Made by a program: the position numbers and the translations under genes. Of a DNA stretch of 56,255 nt, positions 17,572 to 25,613 are shown piece after piece; position 1 is the stretch's first letter; each line of letters opens with the position of its first letter. The notes under the pieces were generated by a model. It had not been told where the DNA came from. It made no database searches and was given only the letters and a program-made list of their open reading frames with translations. Location of the stretch: assembly GCF_001644035.1 (NCBI RefSeq), contig NZ_LUUG01000079.1, positions 1 through 56,255 on the forward strand. The letters run 5' to 3'. Source of the stretch: Methylomonas methanica. GTDB lineage: Bacteria; Pseudomonadota; Gammaproteobacteria; Methylococcales; Methylomonadaceae.

Positions 17572-18663
17572 ATGAGCATTCGGGTGCTGATCGTCGACGA
17601 CTCCAGTTTTATCTGTAAAAGAATTCGGGAAATTTTAGAAGAGGATCAAGAGTTTAAAGTTATAGGTGTAGCTCATGACGGTCGCGAAGCCGTCGAGCTT
17701 GCGGCAAGTCTGCAACCGGATGTTATAACCATGGACGTGGAGATGCCGATCATGGATGGCATCACGGCAGTCAAAAAAATCATGGGCACCCGGCCCTGTC
17801 CGATACTCATGTTTTCGGCAATGACGCAAGTCGGCGCTCAAGCAACTCTGGATGCGTTAAATGCCGGCGCTATCGATTTCTTGCCCAAGCAGTTGGAAGA
17901 CATTGATGCTAATCGTGAAACTGCCCGCTACTTGCTTAGATATCGGGTGAGGATGGTGGCTTCTCAGGCCACTAGAATGTCCTCACGTCCTATGGGGCGC
18001 GTTGGCCTAGAAGAACGTGAGAGCTTAACCGCCGAAAAACCCCTAGTTAAACCGATACGGGCTACGTCTACGTGGCCCAAGACGTCATCGAGCGGCAAAA
18101 TCGAGCTTTTGGTGGTTGCCGCTTCGACCGGCGGGCCGGTAGCCATGCAATATGTGCTTAGCAAAATTCCGGCTGAGTGTCCGATACCCATATTGCTGGT
18201 GCAACACATGCCGCCCAATTTCACTAAAAGCTTTGCCGAACGCTTGAATTTGCTTTGCAGCATCAATGTCAGGGAAGCGCGGGATGGCGACGTGTTGCAG
18301 CCAGGCACAGCATTATTAGGGCCAGGTGCAATGCAGATGCAAGTTAAGCAAGTAGCCGGTGAACGGCGGATTGCGTTAAGGCCCAAGCAAAGCGGGGAAA
18401 TTTATAGTCCCAGCGTTGACATTACTTTTGACTCACTTGCCGAAGTGTTTGCCGGACATGTGTTGGCGGTGGTGTTGACCGGCATGGGTGCCGACGGCAA
18501 GGCTGGCGCGATGAAGTTAAGGCAGCGCGGCGCGCAAATCTGGGCTCAGGACGAGGCGACAAGCACTATCTACGGCATGCCCAAAGCCATCGCGGAAGCC
18601 GGCCTGGCTGATCATATTTATTCTCTGGAAGAGATCGCCAACCAATTTAAAAAATTACATTGA
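17572..18663 (+). CDS. cheB: Chemotaxis methylesterase/deamidase CheB
   Basis: CheB demethylates chemoreceptor glutamates, giving adaptation. The 363-residue protein has an N-terminal receiver domain with D10 and phospho-acceptor D55 (VITMDVEMPIMDG). A linker is followed by the esterase domain with Ser185 in AASTGGP, His212 in QHMPPNF, and a later Asp in LTGMGADG. It begins 9 nt after cheA, and its TGA overlaps the motC ATG (TGATG at 18661-18665). No cheR gene lies in this window. Confidence 0.95.
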   Translation: MSIRVLIVDDSSFICKRIREILEEDQEFKVIGVAHDGREAVELAASLQPDVITMDVEMPIMDGITAVKKIMGTRPCPILMFSAMTQVGAQATLDALNAGAIDFLPKQLEDIDANRETARYLLRYRVRMVASQATRMSSRPMGRVGLEERESLTAEKPLVKPIRATSTWPKTSSSGKIELLVVAASTGGPVAMQYVLSKIPAECPIPILLVQHMPPNFTKSFAERLNLLCSINVREARDGDVLQPGTALLGPGAMQMQVKQVAGERRIALRPKQSGEIYSPSVDITFDSLAEVFAGHVLAVVLTGMGADGKAGAMKLRQRGAQIWAQDEATSTIYGMPKAIAEAGLADHIYSLEEIANQFKKLH

Positions 18664-19409
18664 TGGATATTCTCAGTATTTTGGGTGTGTTGATAGGTTT
18701 TGCCGCGATTATCGGAGGCAATATGCTGGGTGGCGGCGAGCTGGGCGCCCTGGTCAACTATCACGCCTTCATTATTGTGGTGGGCGGCACGCTGGGAGCT
18801 ACACTGTTGCAATTCCCGCCCAAGGTATTTCTGCGCAGTTTACGAATTTTGAGTTGGATTTTTGTGCCGCAAAATTTGCAGCTTAAAAAGCAAATCGACA
18901 AAATCGTACGCTGGAGCTCTTTGGCGCGTAAGGAAGGCTTGCTGGGGCTGGAATCCGTTATCGAAACCGAAAAAGACAGTTTTGCCAAAAAAGGCTTGCA
19001 GTTGCTGGTCGATGGCAACGAGCCGGAAGTGATTCGTGATTGCCTTGAGGTTGAACTGACTACAAAGGAGCATTTGGATACCCAGGCGGCCAGGGTTTTC
19101 GAGGCTATGGGCGGTTATGCGCCGACTATCGGTATTATCGGCGCGGTGATAGGCTTGATTCATGTGATGCAGAATCTAGCCAAACCGGAGTTGTTGGGTA
19201 GCGGCATTGCAACTGCATTCGTGGCGACTATTTATGGGGTCGGCCTGGCCAATCTATTGTTTATTCCTATAGCAAATAAGCTGAAGAGTCTGATTTTCGA
19301 GGCATCGCAAGCCAGGGAAATGGTGATAGAAGGTATTTCCTCGATAGCCGAGGGCGAAAATCCTCGTAATATCGAATTGAAATTATCCGGTTTTTTATTG
19401 GAAAAATAA
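18663..19409 (+). CDS. motC: Flagellar stator protein MotC (MotA/PomA family)
   Basis: MotC is a MotA-type stator subunit that forms a proton channel with MotD and applies torque to the rotor. The ATG at 18663 overlaps the cheB stop and gives 248 residues. The sequence has membrane helices near 1-25, 30-50, 145-165 and 175-200. The cytoplasmic loop carries charged residues, and the MotA/TolQ signature YAPTIGIIGAVIGLIHVM is present. motD follows after 10 nt. Position after cheB matches motC in Pseudomonas. Confidence 0.92.
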   Translation: MDILSILGVLIGFAAIIGGNMLGGGELGALVNYHAFIIVVGGTLGATLLQFPPKVFLRSLRILSWIFVPQNLQLKKQIDKIVRWSSLARKEGLLGLESVIETEKDSFAKKGLQLLVDGNEPEVIRDCLEVELTTKEHLDTQAARVFEAMGGYAPTIGIIGAVIGLIHVMQNLAKPELLGSGIATAFVATIYGVGLANLLFIPIANKLKSLIFEASQAREMVIEGISSIAEGENPRNIELKLSGFLLEK

Positions 19410-19419
19410 TGGAGGCCTT

Positions 19420-20301
19420 ATGAGTCGGCGCAGACGCAGGACATTGCAAGAGGCCGATAATCATGATCGCTGGATGGTGTCTTACGCGGATTTTGTGACT
19501 TTGCTGTTCGCGTTTTTTGTGGTGATGTATTCGATTTCATCGGTTAATAAAGGTAAATACGAAACATTTTCCGAGTCGCTGGACCAGGCTCTGTTTCACA
19601 ACGAGAAGATTCAAAAGGAAGCCGAGCCGATTCAGATCGGTGTGATTCCCACCACGATTCAACCCATCGAGCTGCCTAATTTGGCGACGGCCGAAGAACG
19701 TGAGCTAAGCGAGGAGATTTTGCAGGAAAAGCAGCGGCTTAGTGAAGTCTCCGAGCAGTTTCAAGGCGCTTTGCAGCCTTATGTCGAAAGCAAGCTCGTC
19801 GGTATTAAGAAGCACGATTTCTGGGTGGAATTAGAGATGAATAGCGAATTGCTGTTCGCCAGCGGCAAGGCCGAACTGTCCGCTAAAGCGCTCCCCGTGC
19901 TGGCAAAAGTCGCGGAAGTGATACGAGATGTGCCTAATGTGATTAACGTGGAGGGGTACACGGATAACGTGCCGATTTCCACCGGCTTTTACCCGTCCAA
20001 TTGGGACTTATCCTCGGCCAGGGCGACCAGCGTGGTCAAGGAATTGGTAAAAAACAATATTCCGGCGACACGATTATCGGCGGTGGGCTATGGAGAATTT
20101 CATCCGATCGCCGATAACAAAGACGAAGAAGGGCGCTTTAAGAATCGGCGAGTCGTATTAGTGTTGATGTCGCAAGCCTTTGCTCGTTACGGTATGACTG
20201 ACGACGAACGCGCGAAAGTGCTTAATTTGGCGCCGTCGCAGCCTAGCCCTCCACCTGAAACCGCAGTTGAAAAGGCGCCGGAACTGCCGGCTCAGTTATG
20301 A
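19420..20301 (+). CDS. motD: Flagellar stator protein MotD (MotB family)
   Basis: MotD anchors the stator to peptidoglycan and carries the ion-binding Asp. The 293-residue protein has a basic N-terminus and the plug/membrane segment SYADFVTLLFAFFVVMYS with the channel Asp at residue 24. A periplasmic linker leads to an OmpA-like peptidoglycan-binding domain (about 140-255) with VEGYTDNVPISTGFYPSNWD. The C-terminus is Pro-rich. GGAGGCC precedes ATG 19420. Its stop overlaps parC by four bases. Confidence 0.94.
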   Translation: MSRRRRRTLQEADNHDRWMVSYADFVTLLFAFFVVMYSISSVNKGKYETFSESLDQALFHNEKIQKEAEPIQIGVIPTTIQPIELPNLATAEERELSEEILQEKQRLSEVSEQFQGALQPYVESKLVGIKKHDFWVELEMNSELLFASGKAELSAKALPVLAKVAEVIRDVPNVINVEGYTDNVPISTGFYPSNWDLSSARATSVVKELVKNNIPATRLSAVGYGEFHPIADNKDEEGRFKNRRVVLVLMSQAFARYGMTDDERAKVLNLAPSQPSPPPETAVEKAPELPAQL

Positions 20302-21101
20302 AAATATGGTCAGTTTCCAATCAAAAAGGCGGGGTCGGTAAAACGACTACCGTGGTGACGCTGGGTGGCTTGTTGTCATCCTGGGGGTTTCGGACTTTGC
20401 TGGTCGATTTGGACCCGCACGGTTCGCTGACCAGCTATTTCAAGATGAACCCGGACGAGATTGAATTCGGCGTTTACAATCTGTTTCTTGATGCCAGTGA
20501 AAAAAAGAAAAACATCGATCCGGCGGTTTATGTCGCCAAGACCGACTTTGACGGTATCGATGTCTTACCCGCATCGACTGCTATAGCCACTTTGGATAGG
20601 CAGGTCGCCGCAATCGGCGGCATGGGCTTGGTAGTTGCTACCGCATTAAACAAAGTGGCAGACCAATATGACTATGTGATTATCGATAGCCCGCCGATGT
20701 TGGGTGTATTGATGATCAATGCGCTAGCGGCCTGCGATCATTTAATTATTCCGGTTTTAGCCGAATTTCTGGCCTTAAAAGGCCTGGATAGAATGGTTCA
20801 CACCATAAAAATGGTGTTCCATTCCCGGAAAACGCCGCCTAAATTCACTATCGTGCCGACCATGTTCGACAAACGCACCAAGGCGGCCCGCGACAGTTTA
20901 GCGGCGTTACATCAGCAGTACCCGGAGAATGCCTGGAGTTCGGTAGTGCCGGTGGATACCAAAGTCCGGGATGCCAGTCAGGCCGGTATTCCCTTGCCCT
21001 TGTATGACAAAAGCGCGCGCGCGGCCGAAGCGTATGCCGAATTGTTGGAACTGTTATTGCTTGATAAGAGTCCAGACAAAAACTTGGCGCCGCATAAATG
21101 A
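20298..21101 (+). CDS. parC: ParA-family ATPase, probable ParC (polar array positioning)
   Basis: This 267-residue ParA/MinD-type ATPase has Walker A KGGVGKTT at residues 10-17, DLDPHGSL, and DYVIIDSPPML. In polar flagellates the ATPase between the stator/che genes and a CheW-like protein is ParC, which recruits chemotaxis arrays to the cell pole. The identical context here supports that role rather than chromosome segregation. The start overlaps motD (ATGA at 20298) and the end overlaps the next gene in the same way. Confidence 0.87.
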   Translation: MKIWSVSNQKGGVGKTTTVVTLGGLLSSWGFRTLLVDLDPHGSLTSYFKMNPDEIEFGVYNLFLDASEKKKNIDPAVYVAKTDFDGIDVLPASTAIATLDRQVAAIGGMGLVVATALNKVADQYDYVIIDSPPMLGVLMINALAACDHLIIPVLAEFLALKGLDRMVHTIKMVFHSRKTPPKFTIVPTMFDKRTKAARDSLAALHQQYPENAWSSVVPVDTKVRDASQAGIPLPLYDKSARAAEAYAELLELLLLDKSPDKNLAPHK

Positions 21102-21829
21102 CTCAGGCAAAACCACCCCCCAGTATTGTTCATCAACAGTTAGCGCTCGATGTTTACTTACAGACGTTGTTGGATGACGTACCCGAAGCAGGGGAAACCG
21201 TTAGCGTAAAACCGGCTATAGCGCTGGAAAGACTTGTCGTTGATGTGCCTAGCAAGTTGCCGGATCCTGTTCCGGTCGTGATCAGCAGTCCGAAAGCAAC
21301 TTCCAAAGCACTGGTTAGGAACCGACAAACCAAGCTTGTAGAGCCGGAAATCCCGGCTAAACTACAGGCACTGTCTATAATGCCGGATTGGTCGCAGTAC
21401 GAGTTTCAGGCTTTGTTTTTTAAGGTTGATAAGCTGATATTGGCAACGCCGCTGATCGAGTTATCAAGAACAATCAAAATCGACCGCAAACCCACGAAAA
21501 TTCCAGGACAACCCTCTTGGTTCTTGGGTTTGCTGGATGAGAACGATAGCCGTATCGGCGTGCTTGATACCCGTCAGCTGATTTTCGGCAAAAGCCGAGG
21601 CTTGCAAGCGGATAGTGAGGAATATCCGTCCGAGCGCATTTTAATAACCCAGGATAAAAAATGGGGTTTGGTGTGCGATGAAATTCTCTCCATCGGTAAA
21701 GTAAAGCCGGATGGGGTCAGATGGCGAACGGCTAGACAAAAAAAACCATGGTTAATCGGCACGGTGATAGACGAGTTGACAGCGATCATCGATGTTAAAC
21801 AGTTGGTACCGCACAGAAAAAATAGTTAA
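21098..21829 (+). CDS. parP: CheW-like protein, probable ParP (array localisation partner of ParC)
   Basis: This 243-residue protein has a variable, Pro/Val-rich N-terminal half (about 1-100) and a CheW-like domain in the C-terminal half: ALFFKVDKLILATPLIELS, then LGLLDENDSRIGVLDTRQLI and WGLVCDEIL. In Vibrio and Pseudomonas the CheW-domain protein encoded next to ParC is ParP, which joins ParC to the CheA array. Gene order and overlap with parC support this assignment; sequence alone shows only the CheW-like fold. Confidence 0.82.
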   Translation: MTQAKPPPSIVHQQLALDVYLQTLLDDVPEAGETVSVKPAIALERLVVDVPSKLPDPVPVVISSPKATSKALVRNRQTKLVEPEIPAKLQALSIMPDWSQYEFQALFFKVDKLILATPLIELSRTIKIDRKPTKIPGQPSWFLGLLDENDSRIGVLDTRQLIFGKSRGLQADSEEYPSERILITQDKKWGLVCDEILSIGKVKPDGVRWRTARQKKPWLIGTVIDELTAIIDVKQLVPHRKNS

Positions 21830-21850
21830 ACAGCATCTGGATACAGCAAA

Positions 21851-22324
21851 ATGAGCGAAGATAAAAAACAAGGCGACCCTATCATGCAGTGGGTGACTTT
21901 TTGTCTAGGCGACGAAAAGTACGGCATCAATGTCATGCAAGTGCAAGAAGTGTTGCGTATTACCGAGATTGCCCCGGTGCCCGGCGCGCCTTCCTACGTA
22001 TTGGGTATCATCAATTTGCGCGGTAACGTGGTGACAGTTATAGATACCCGTAACCGTTTCGGCTTGCCGTCCAAAGACACCGATGATGCGTCGCGGGTGG
22101 TGATTATCGAAACCGACCGGCATATCATCGGTATTTTGGTGGATAGCGTCGCTGAAGTGGTGGAAATGCGCGCTTCCGAGATTGAGACCGCGCCGAATGT
22201 CGGTAATGAAGAAAGCTCAAAATACATTCAAGGCGTCACCAGTCGCGACAATCATTTGTTAATTCTGGTGGATTTGAATAAGTTTCTTAGCGACGACGAA
22301 AAAGCCGAGCTGGATATGTTTTGA
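21851..22324 (+). CDS. cheW: Chemotaxis coupling protein CheW
   Basis: CheW links chemoreceptors to CheA in signalling arrays. The 157-residue protein is a single CheW domain: WVTFCLGDEKYGINVMQVQE at the start, VLGIINLRGNVVTVIDTR in the middle and LLILVDLNKFLSDDE near the end. Compared with the preceding parP gene it lacks an N-terminal extension. It lies 21 nt after parP and is followed by a 54-residue protein gene. Confidence 0.95.
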   Translation: MSEDKKQGDPIMQWVTFCLGDEKYGINVMQVQEVLRITEIAPVPGAPSYVLGIINLRGNVVTVIDTRNRFGLPSKDTDDASRVVIIETDRHIIGILVDSVAEVVEMRASEIETAPNVGNEESSKYIQGVTSRDNHLLILVDLNKFLSDDEKAELDMF

Positions 22325-22352
22325 TTGCCTAAGCCGGCATACGAGGTGCAAG

Positions 22353-22517
22353 ATGGCAGAGATAACACCGATTACGCCTTTTTCTCCTGTACATACAATA
22401 TACAAGGTTGAGCGGGAAGAGCGTGAAAAACGCCCTCCGCAAAAACAACCGCAGGCCAAACCCGACCCAAACAAAAACGATAAACAGCCTGCTGAGCATG
22501 TTGACGAAATAGTGTGA
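22353..22517 (+). CDS. Small Pro/Lys-rich protein between cheW and DUF2802 gene
   Basis: A 54-residue frame starts at ATG 22353, with GAGGTGCAAG upstream as ribosome site, and ends at TGA 22515-22517, which overlaps the next ATG. The N-terminus (MAEITPITPFSPVHTIYKVE) is followed by a charged low-complexity tail rich in Lys, Pro, Gln and Asp/Glu and ending EHVDEIV. I recognise no domain. Its tight fit between cheW and the DUF2802 gene, with stop/start overlap, argues that it is a real gene; similar short ORFs occur at this position in Pseudomonas as far as I recall. Confidence 0.65.
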   Translation: MAEITPITPFSPVHTIYKVEREEREKRPPQKQPQAKPDPNKNDKQPAEHVDEIV

Positions 22518-22939
22518 TGAGCGAATATTTATTGCTGGGTTTGGCGGGTATAGTCGTATTTGTGCTGGCGATTTTGGTTTGGTTGTTGCGTCAGCAGCAA
22601 ACACTAAAACAACAATTTCAACTCCTTGAAGAGCGCGTACAGCGTAGCAATGAGGACGTCGCCGGCCTGTGTTCCGCCGCTGTGGCTGTTGATCGGCGGC
22701 TGGCTGCTAACGACTCGCGCTTGAACAGCATTGTGGATCAAGTCAATACGCAGCGGCAAACTGTAAATAGTGTAACGCCTGCGGAGCCTATCCCCGCTAG
22801 CGGCTATGAAGATGTGATCCAAAAAATCCGCAATGGCGTCGGTATTGAGGAACTGGTCAAGGATTGCGGACTGACCCGCGACGAAGCTGTTTTATTGATG
22901 CGCTTACATGGCGGCGGCAAGCGTTCCGGCTTGGCTTAG
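22517..22939 (+). CDS. DUF2802 membrane protein ending the chemotaxis operon
   Basis: The 140-residue protein has an N-terminal membrane helix (about 4-25), a coiled-coil stretch (about 28-75: QQQTLKQQFQLLEERVQ and following), a short linker, and a C-terminal DUF2802 helix-turn-helix-like domain (IRNGVGIEELVKDCGLTRDE, about 105-124). DUF2802 genes follow cheW in polar flagellates, but the function is unknown. ATG 22517 overlaps the upstream stop. Its TAG overlaps the stop of the convergent glycosyltransferase gene. Confidence 0.85.
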   Translation: MSEYLLLGLAGIVVFVLAILVWLLRQQQTLKQQFQLLEERVQRSNEDVAGLCSAAVAVDRRLAANDSRLNSIVDQVNTQRQTVNSVTPAEPIPASGYEDVIQKIRNGVGIEELVKDCGLTRDEAVLLMRLHGGGKRSGLA

Positions 22940-23769
22940 CCGCAGATCGTTTCCAGATACTGACTCACGCCCTGTTCCGCGCGAATCATCGTTGTATCCG
23001 CAACCCGCCGCAATAAACGCTGATAGTTTTCATCGTGTTGGCTTCTATCGTTATGCCGGTGCCAAAGATGTAAAACCGGCACCGCGAAGCGGCCTTCCTT
23101 CCGTTTGACGCCTTGGTGAATCAAACGGATCACCAGATCCGAATCTTCATATCCCCAGCCTTCGAAGACTTCGTCAAAACCGTTTGTTGCCAGGAAATTG
23201 TCTTTCCAAACTGCCAGATTGCAGGTCATGGCTTTTTGCCAATTCCGCGGATGCCGATAACGCCAGTTGCGCAGCGGCAAATATAGTAAAGGCAAAAAGC
23301 GGTTGATGCGGCCTTGCAGCCATTGCCATAAAAAAAAGCTAAACGACTGTTCATGTAGCGGTATTTTTTGCCGCAATACCAGGGATGTGTAACGCTCGCT
23401 TAATAACAGCCGGTTGCCCGGAACGAAATAACCGGTTTCGGCCAGCTGCCGATGACGACCAATAAAATCCGGTAGCGCTACGCAATCGCCGTCTATAAAC
23501 AGCAGATAATCGCCGCGACTGACGGCAACCGCCTTGTTACGGATAGTGCCGGCCCTAAATCCCCGGTCCTCATGCCAAACATGCTGTATCGGAATTTCGC
23601 CGGTTTCTATAAAGTCTTTCAGCAATTCCTGGGTTGCGGTGCCGGAGCCGTCGTCGGCGACGATGATTTCAAACCGGCGATCTTGTTGAGCCATCAGCGC
23701 GAGTAAGCAGGCGGAAAGCGCTTCCGGCCAGTTATAGGTGGTGACGATGACCGAGATCAAGCCGTTCAT
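22936..23769 (-). CDS. Family 2 glycosyltransferase (LPS core/O-chain)
   Basis: The 277-residue protein from ATG 23769 has a GT-A fold: ISVIVTTYNWPEAL at the N-terminus, VADDGSG, the DxD-type LFIDGDCVALP, and a C-terminal GFDEVFEGWGYEDSDLVIRL typical of the galactosyltransferase-7C region. It probably adds a sugar to LPS in the cytoplasm; the sugar cannot be told. Longer in-frame starts run into the upstream gene and are not needed. The start overlaps the upstream gene stop, so the two form an operon. Its stop overlaps the flagellar block end. Confidence 0.85.
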   Translation of the reverse strand: MNGLISVIVTTYNWPEALSACLLALMAQQDRRFEIIVADDGSGTATQELLKDFIETGEIPIQHVWHEDRGFRAGTIRNKAVAVSRGDYLLFIDGDCVALPDFIGRHRQLAETGYFVPGNRLLLSERYTSLVLRQKIPLHEQSFSFFLWQWLQGRINRFLPLLYLPLRNWRYRHPRNWQKAMTCNLAVWKDNFLATNGFDEVFEGWGYEDSDLVIRLIHQGVKRKEGRFAVPVLHLWHRHNDRSQHDENYQRLLRRVADTTMIRAEQGVSQYLETICG

Positions 23770-24515
23770 TTGCCGGCTGTTTTGCGGCAAAGCTCGCGTA
23801 GTTTCAGGTATTTGTAATAACTGCCCTCGGCGTTGGATACGGCAAGCATTAGGCCTTCCGCGCCGTCCAAAACGGCTGCTTGGATGAAGTAAGTGCGGAT
23901 GAACGTCCACAGGCCTTTGCCAATGGCTTTACCCAAGCTGGCGCGCTTACCGTTATTGAATAGTTTCTCGGCGCCCAGCGAGGAATAAGCGTTGATCTTA
24001 TGCAGCACTTCAGCGGAGTCGACGAAGGCTTCATGCAAGAGCGGGTTGTTAAGCCGACGGATAGCCCCCTTAACTTCAATCCGCTCATGCACGACTTCGC
24101 TGTTGAATTGCCCGGCATCGCGGCGAAACAGTCTTAACACGTAATCAGGCCACCAACCGCCATGTTTGATTTGCGTGCCGCAGTAGCTGGATAAACGGGG
24201 GAGTTCGAAGCCCTGCACGTCGTTTTGCTGCATGGCTTGCTGAATTTCGTCTTTTAACGCGAGGCCAATTTCTTCGTCGGCATCGATAGACAGTACCCAG
24301 TCGCCGCTAGCTTTATCCAATGCCCGCTGCTTTTGCGGCCCAAATCCGGGCCAGTCGGTTATGAAGACTTTATCGGTAAATTGTTGGCAAATTGCCACGG
24401 TCTCGTCGCTACTACCCGAGTCGAGCACGATGATTTCGTCGGCCCAAGCAACCGATGCCAGACAGCGGCCGATATGTTGCGCCTCGTTTTTGGTGATGAC
24501 AATAACGCTAAGCAT
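23766..24515 (-). CDS. waaE: Family 2 glycosyltransferase of WaaE/KdtX type
   Basis: The 249-residue protein begins MLSVIVITKNEAQHIGRCLA, followed by WADEIIVLDSGSSDET and the DxD-like LSIDADEEI. This pattern is characteristic of the KdtX/WaaE LPS core beta-1,4-glucosyltransferase group. Such enzymes act on the inner core at the cytoplasmic face. The downstream gene overlaps by 4 bp. The precise acceptor is inferred from family resemblance only. Confidence 0.82.
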   Translation of the reverse strand: MLSVIVITKNEAQHIGRCLASVAWADEIIVLDSGSSDETVAICQQFTDKVFITDWPGFGPQKQRALDKASGDWVLSIDADEEIGLALKDEIQQAMQQNDVQGFELPRLSSYCGTQIKHGGWWPDYVLRLFRRDAGQFNSEVVHERIEVKGAIRRLNNPLLHEAFVDSAEVLHKINAYSSLGAEKLFNNGKRASLGKAIGKGLWTFIRTYFIQAAVLDGAEGLMLAVSNAEGSYYKYLKLRELCRKTAGK

Positions 24516-24635
24516 CGGATTTTAAATGTAGGGGCTAGGTTGGGTCGCTCAGCAAGGTGCTGAGGATAATATTATGGTCATTTTAGTATGAGTCACAAAA
24601 TTGAGTCCATGGTTGTGTGGCTAATGATTGAACTA

Positions 24636-25496
24636 CTACTGCCAGCAAAAGTTACCATCAACTCGCCTACCATGCATGGTCATGGTGTAAATGCTCAATT
24701 CGCTCTCACGCCAGTGTTTTTCTTGACGGAGGCGGGCCATTTTGTTTAGTTTCCGCTCTAGCCAGCTTTGTTGTAAAAGTCGGTAATTATAGCGATAGCC
24801 TAAGCCTTGTTTGTCTGATATGCCGCGTTCTTGTTTCATGGTGGTTTGCGTTACTGAGCCGTAATGATGTAACCAGGACGAGCCGGTAATTGCGCAAGAA
24901 ATATTGGCTTTTTTGACTTCATGAAAAAATAGCGTGTCTTCATAGCCCAATAACTTGGGAACTGGTTGGAAAAATCCAATTTCCTGCCATACCGAATTAT
25001 GAATCGCCAAACAAACTGCATGTCGCCCGCCTAGTCGGAGTGCTTGTTGCATTTTAGCCGATGCTTCAATAGCAAAACTATCAAAATCATAATCTAGCGG
25101 GCCTTCAATTAGCGAAGGGGAAATAATTTTTAAATTATTTTGTTCTGCCGTGTTAATTAAGTTCTCTAGCCAATTAGCGCTGACTAATACATCGTTATTC
25201 ATGATAATCGTCCATTCAGCCTGCAACTGTAAAGCGCCCTGGTTCCAAGCAGTACCACACCCTAAATTGGATTTGTTTAAAATCAGTCCGCCCAATGGTA
25301 ATGCTTTCAGGTAATCGGCTGTATCATCACTTGAGTTATTATCAACTATCACTAGGCGGCCCAGATCAAAGCCGTGCTTAAGCATACTATCTATACATTG
25401 ACGGGTGTAATTCAGTTGATTATAACAAGCAAAGGTAACGGCATATTTAAGAGGATTCATATGTTTTAGTGAATTAGAAATCGTTAGAGGGTGCAT
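24636..25496 (-). CDS. Family 2 glycosyltransferase (rhamnosyltransferase-like)
   Basis: The 286-residue protein has the GT2 pattern YAVTFACYNQLNYTRQCID, IVDNNSSDDT, and the metal-binding region TIIMNNDVLVSANWLENL. It most resembles GT2 enzymes of O-antigen and rhamnan assembly. Two in-frame starts are possible: ATG 25496 and ATG 25460 (MNPLKYAV), neither with a good ribosome site. The gene is AT-richer than its neighbours waaE and msbA. The sugar is unknown. Confidence 0.78.
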   Translation of the reverse strand: MHPLTISNSLKHMNPLKYAVTFACYNQLNYTRQCIDSMLKHGFDLGRLVIVDNNSSDDTADYLKALPLGGLILNKSNLGCGTAWNQGALQLQAEWTIIMNNDVLVSANWLENLINTAEQNNLKIISPSLIEGPLDYDFDSFAIEASAKMQQALRLGGRHAVCLAIHNSVWQEIGFFQPVPKLLGYEDTLFFHEVKKANISCAITGSSWLHHYGSVTQTTMKQERGISDKQGLGYRYNYRLLQQSWLERKLNKMARLRQEKHWRESELSIYTMTMHGRRVDGNFCWQ

Positions 25497-25613
25497 GATT
25501 AATGCAGTTTTTCAAGAAAAATCGAGGCAGAATTCATTCATTTAATTGGTGTTAAAATTCGATATAACGAATTAATCAGAGGTTTCTTAAAGGGCTTGTA
25601 TTGGTTAACAGGT

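Noticed and set aside
24548..24564. CTCAGC/GCTGAG hairpin, preceded by TAGGTTGGGT that recalls the 49083 repeat
   Set aside because: Six-base stem within an operon gap and only a partial resemblance to the repeat; not enough to call a second copy.
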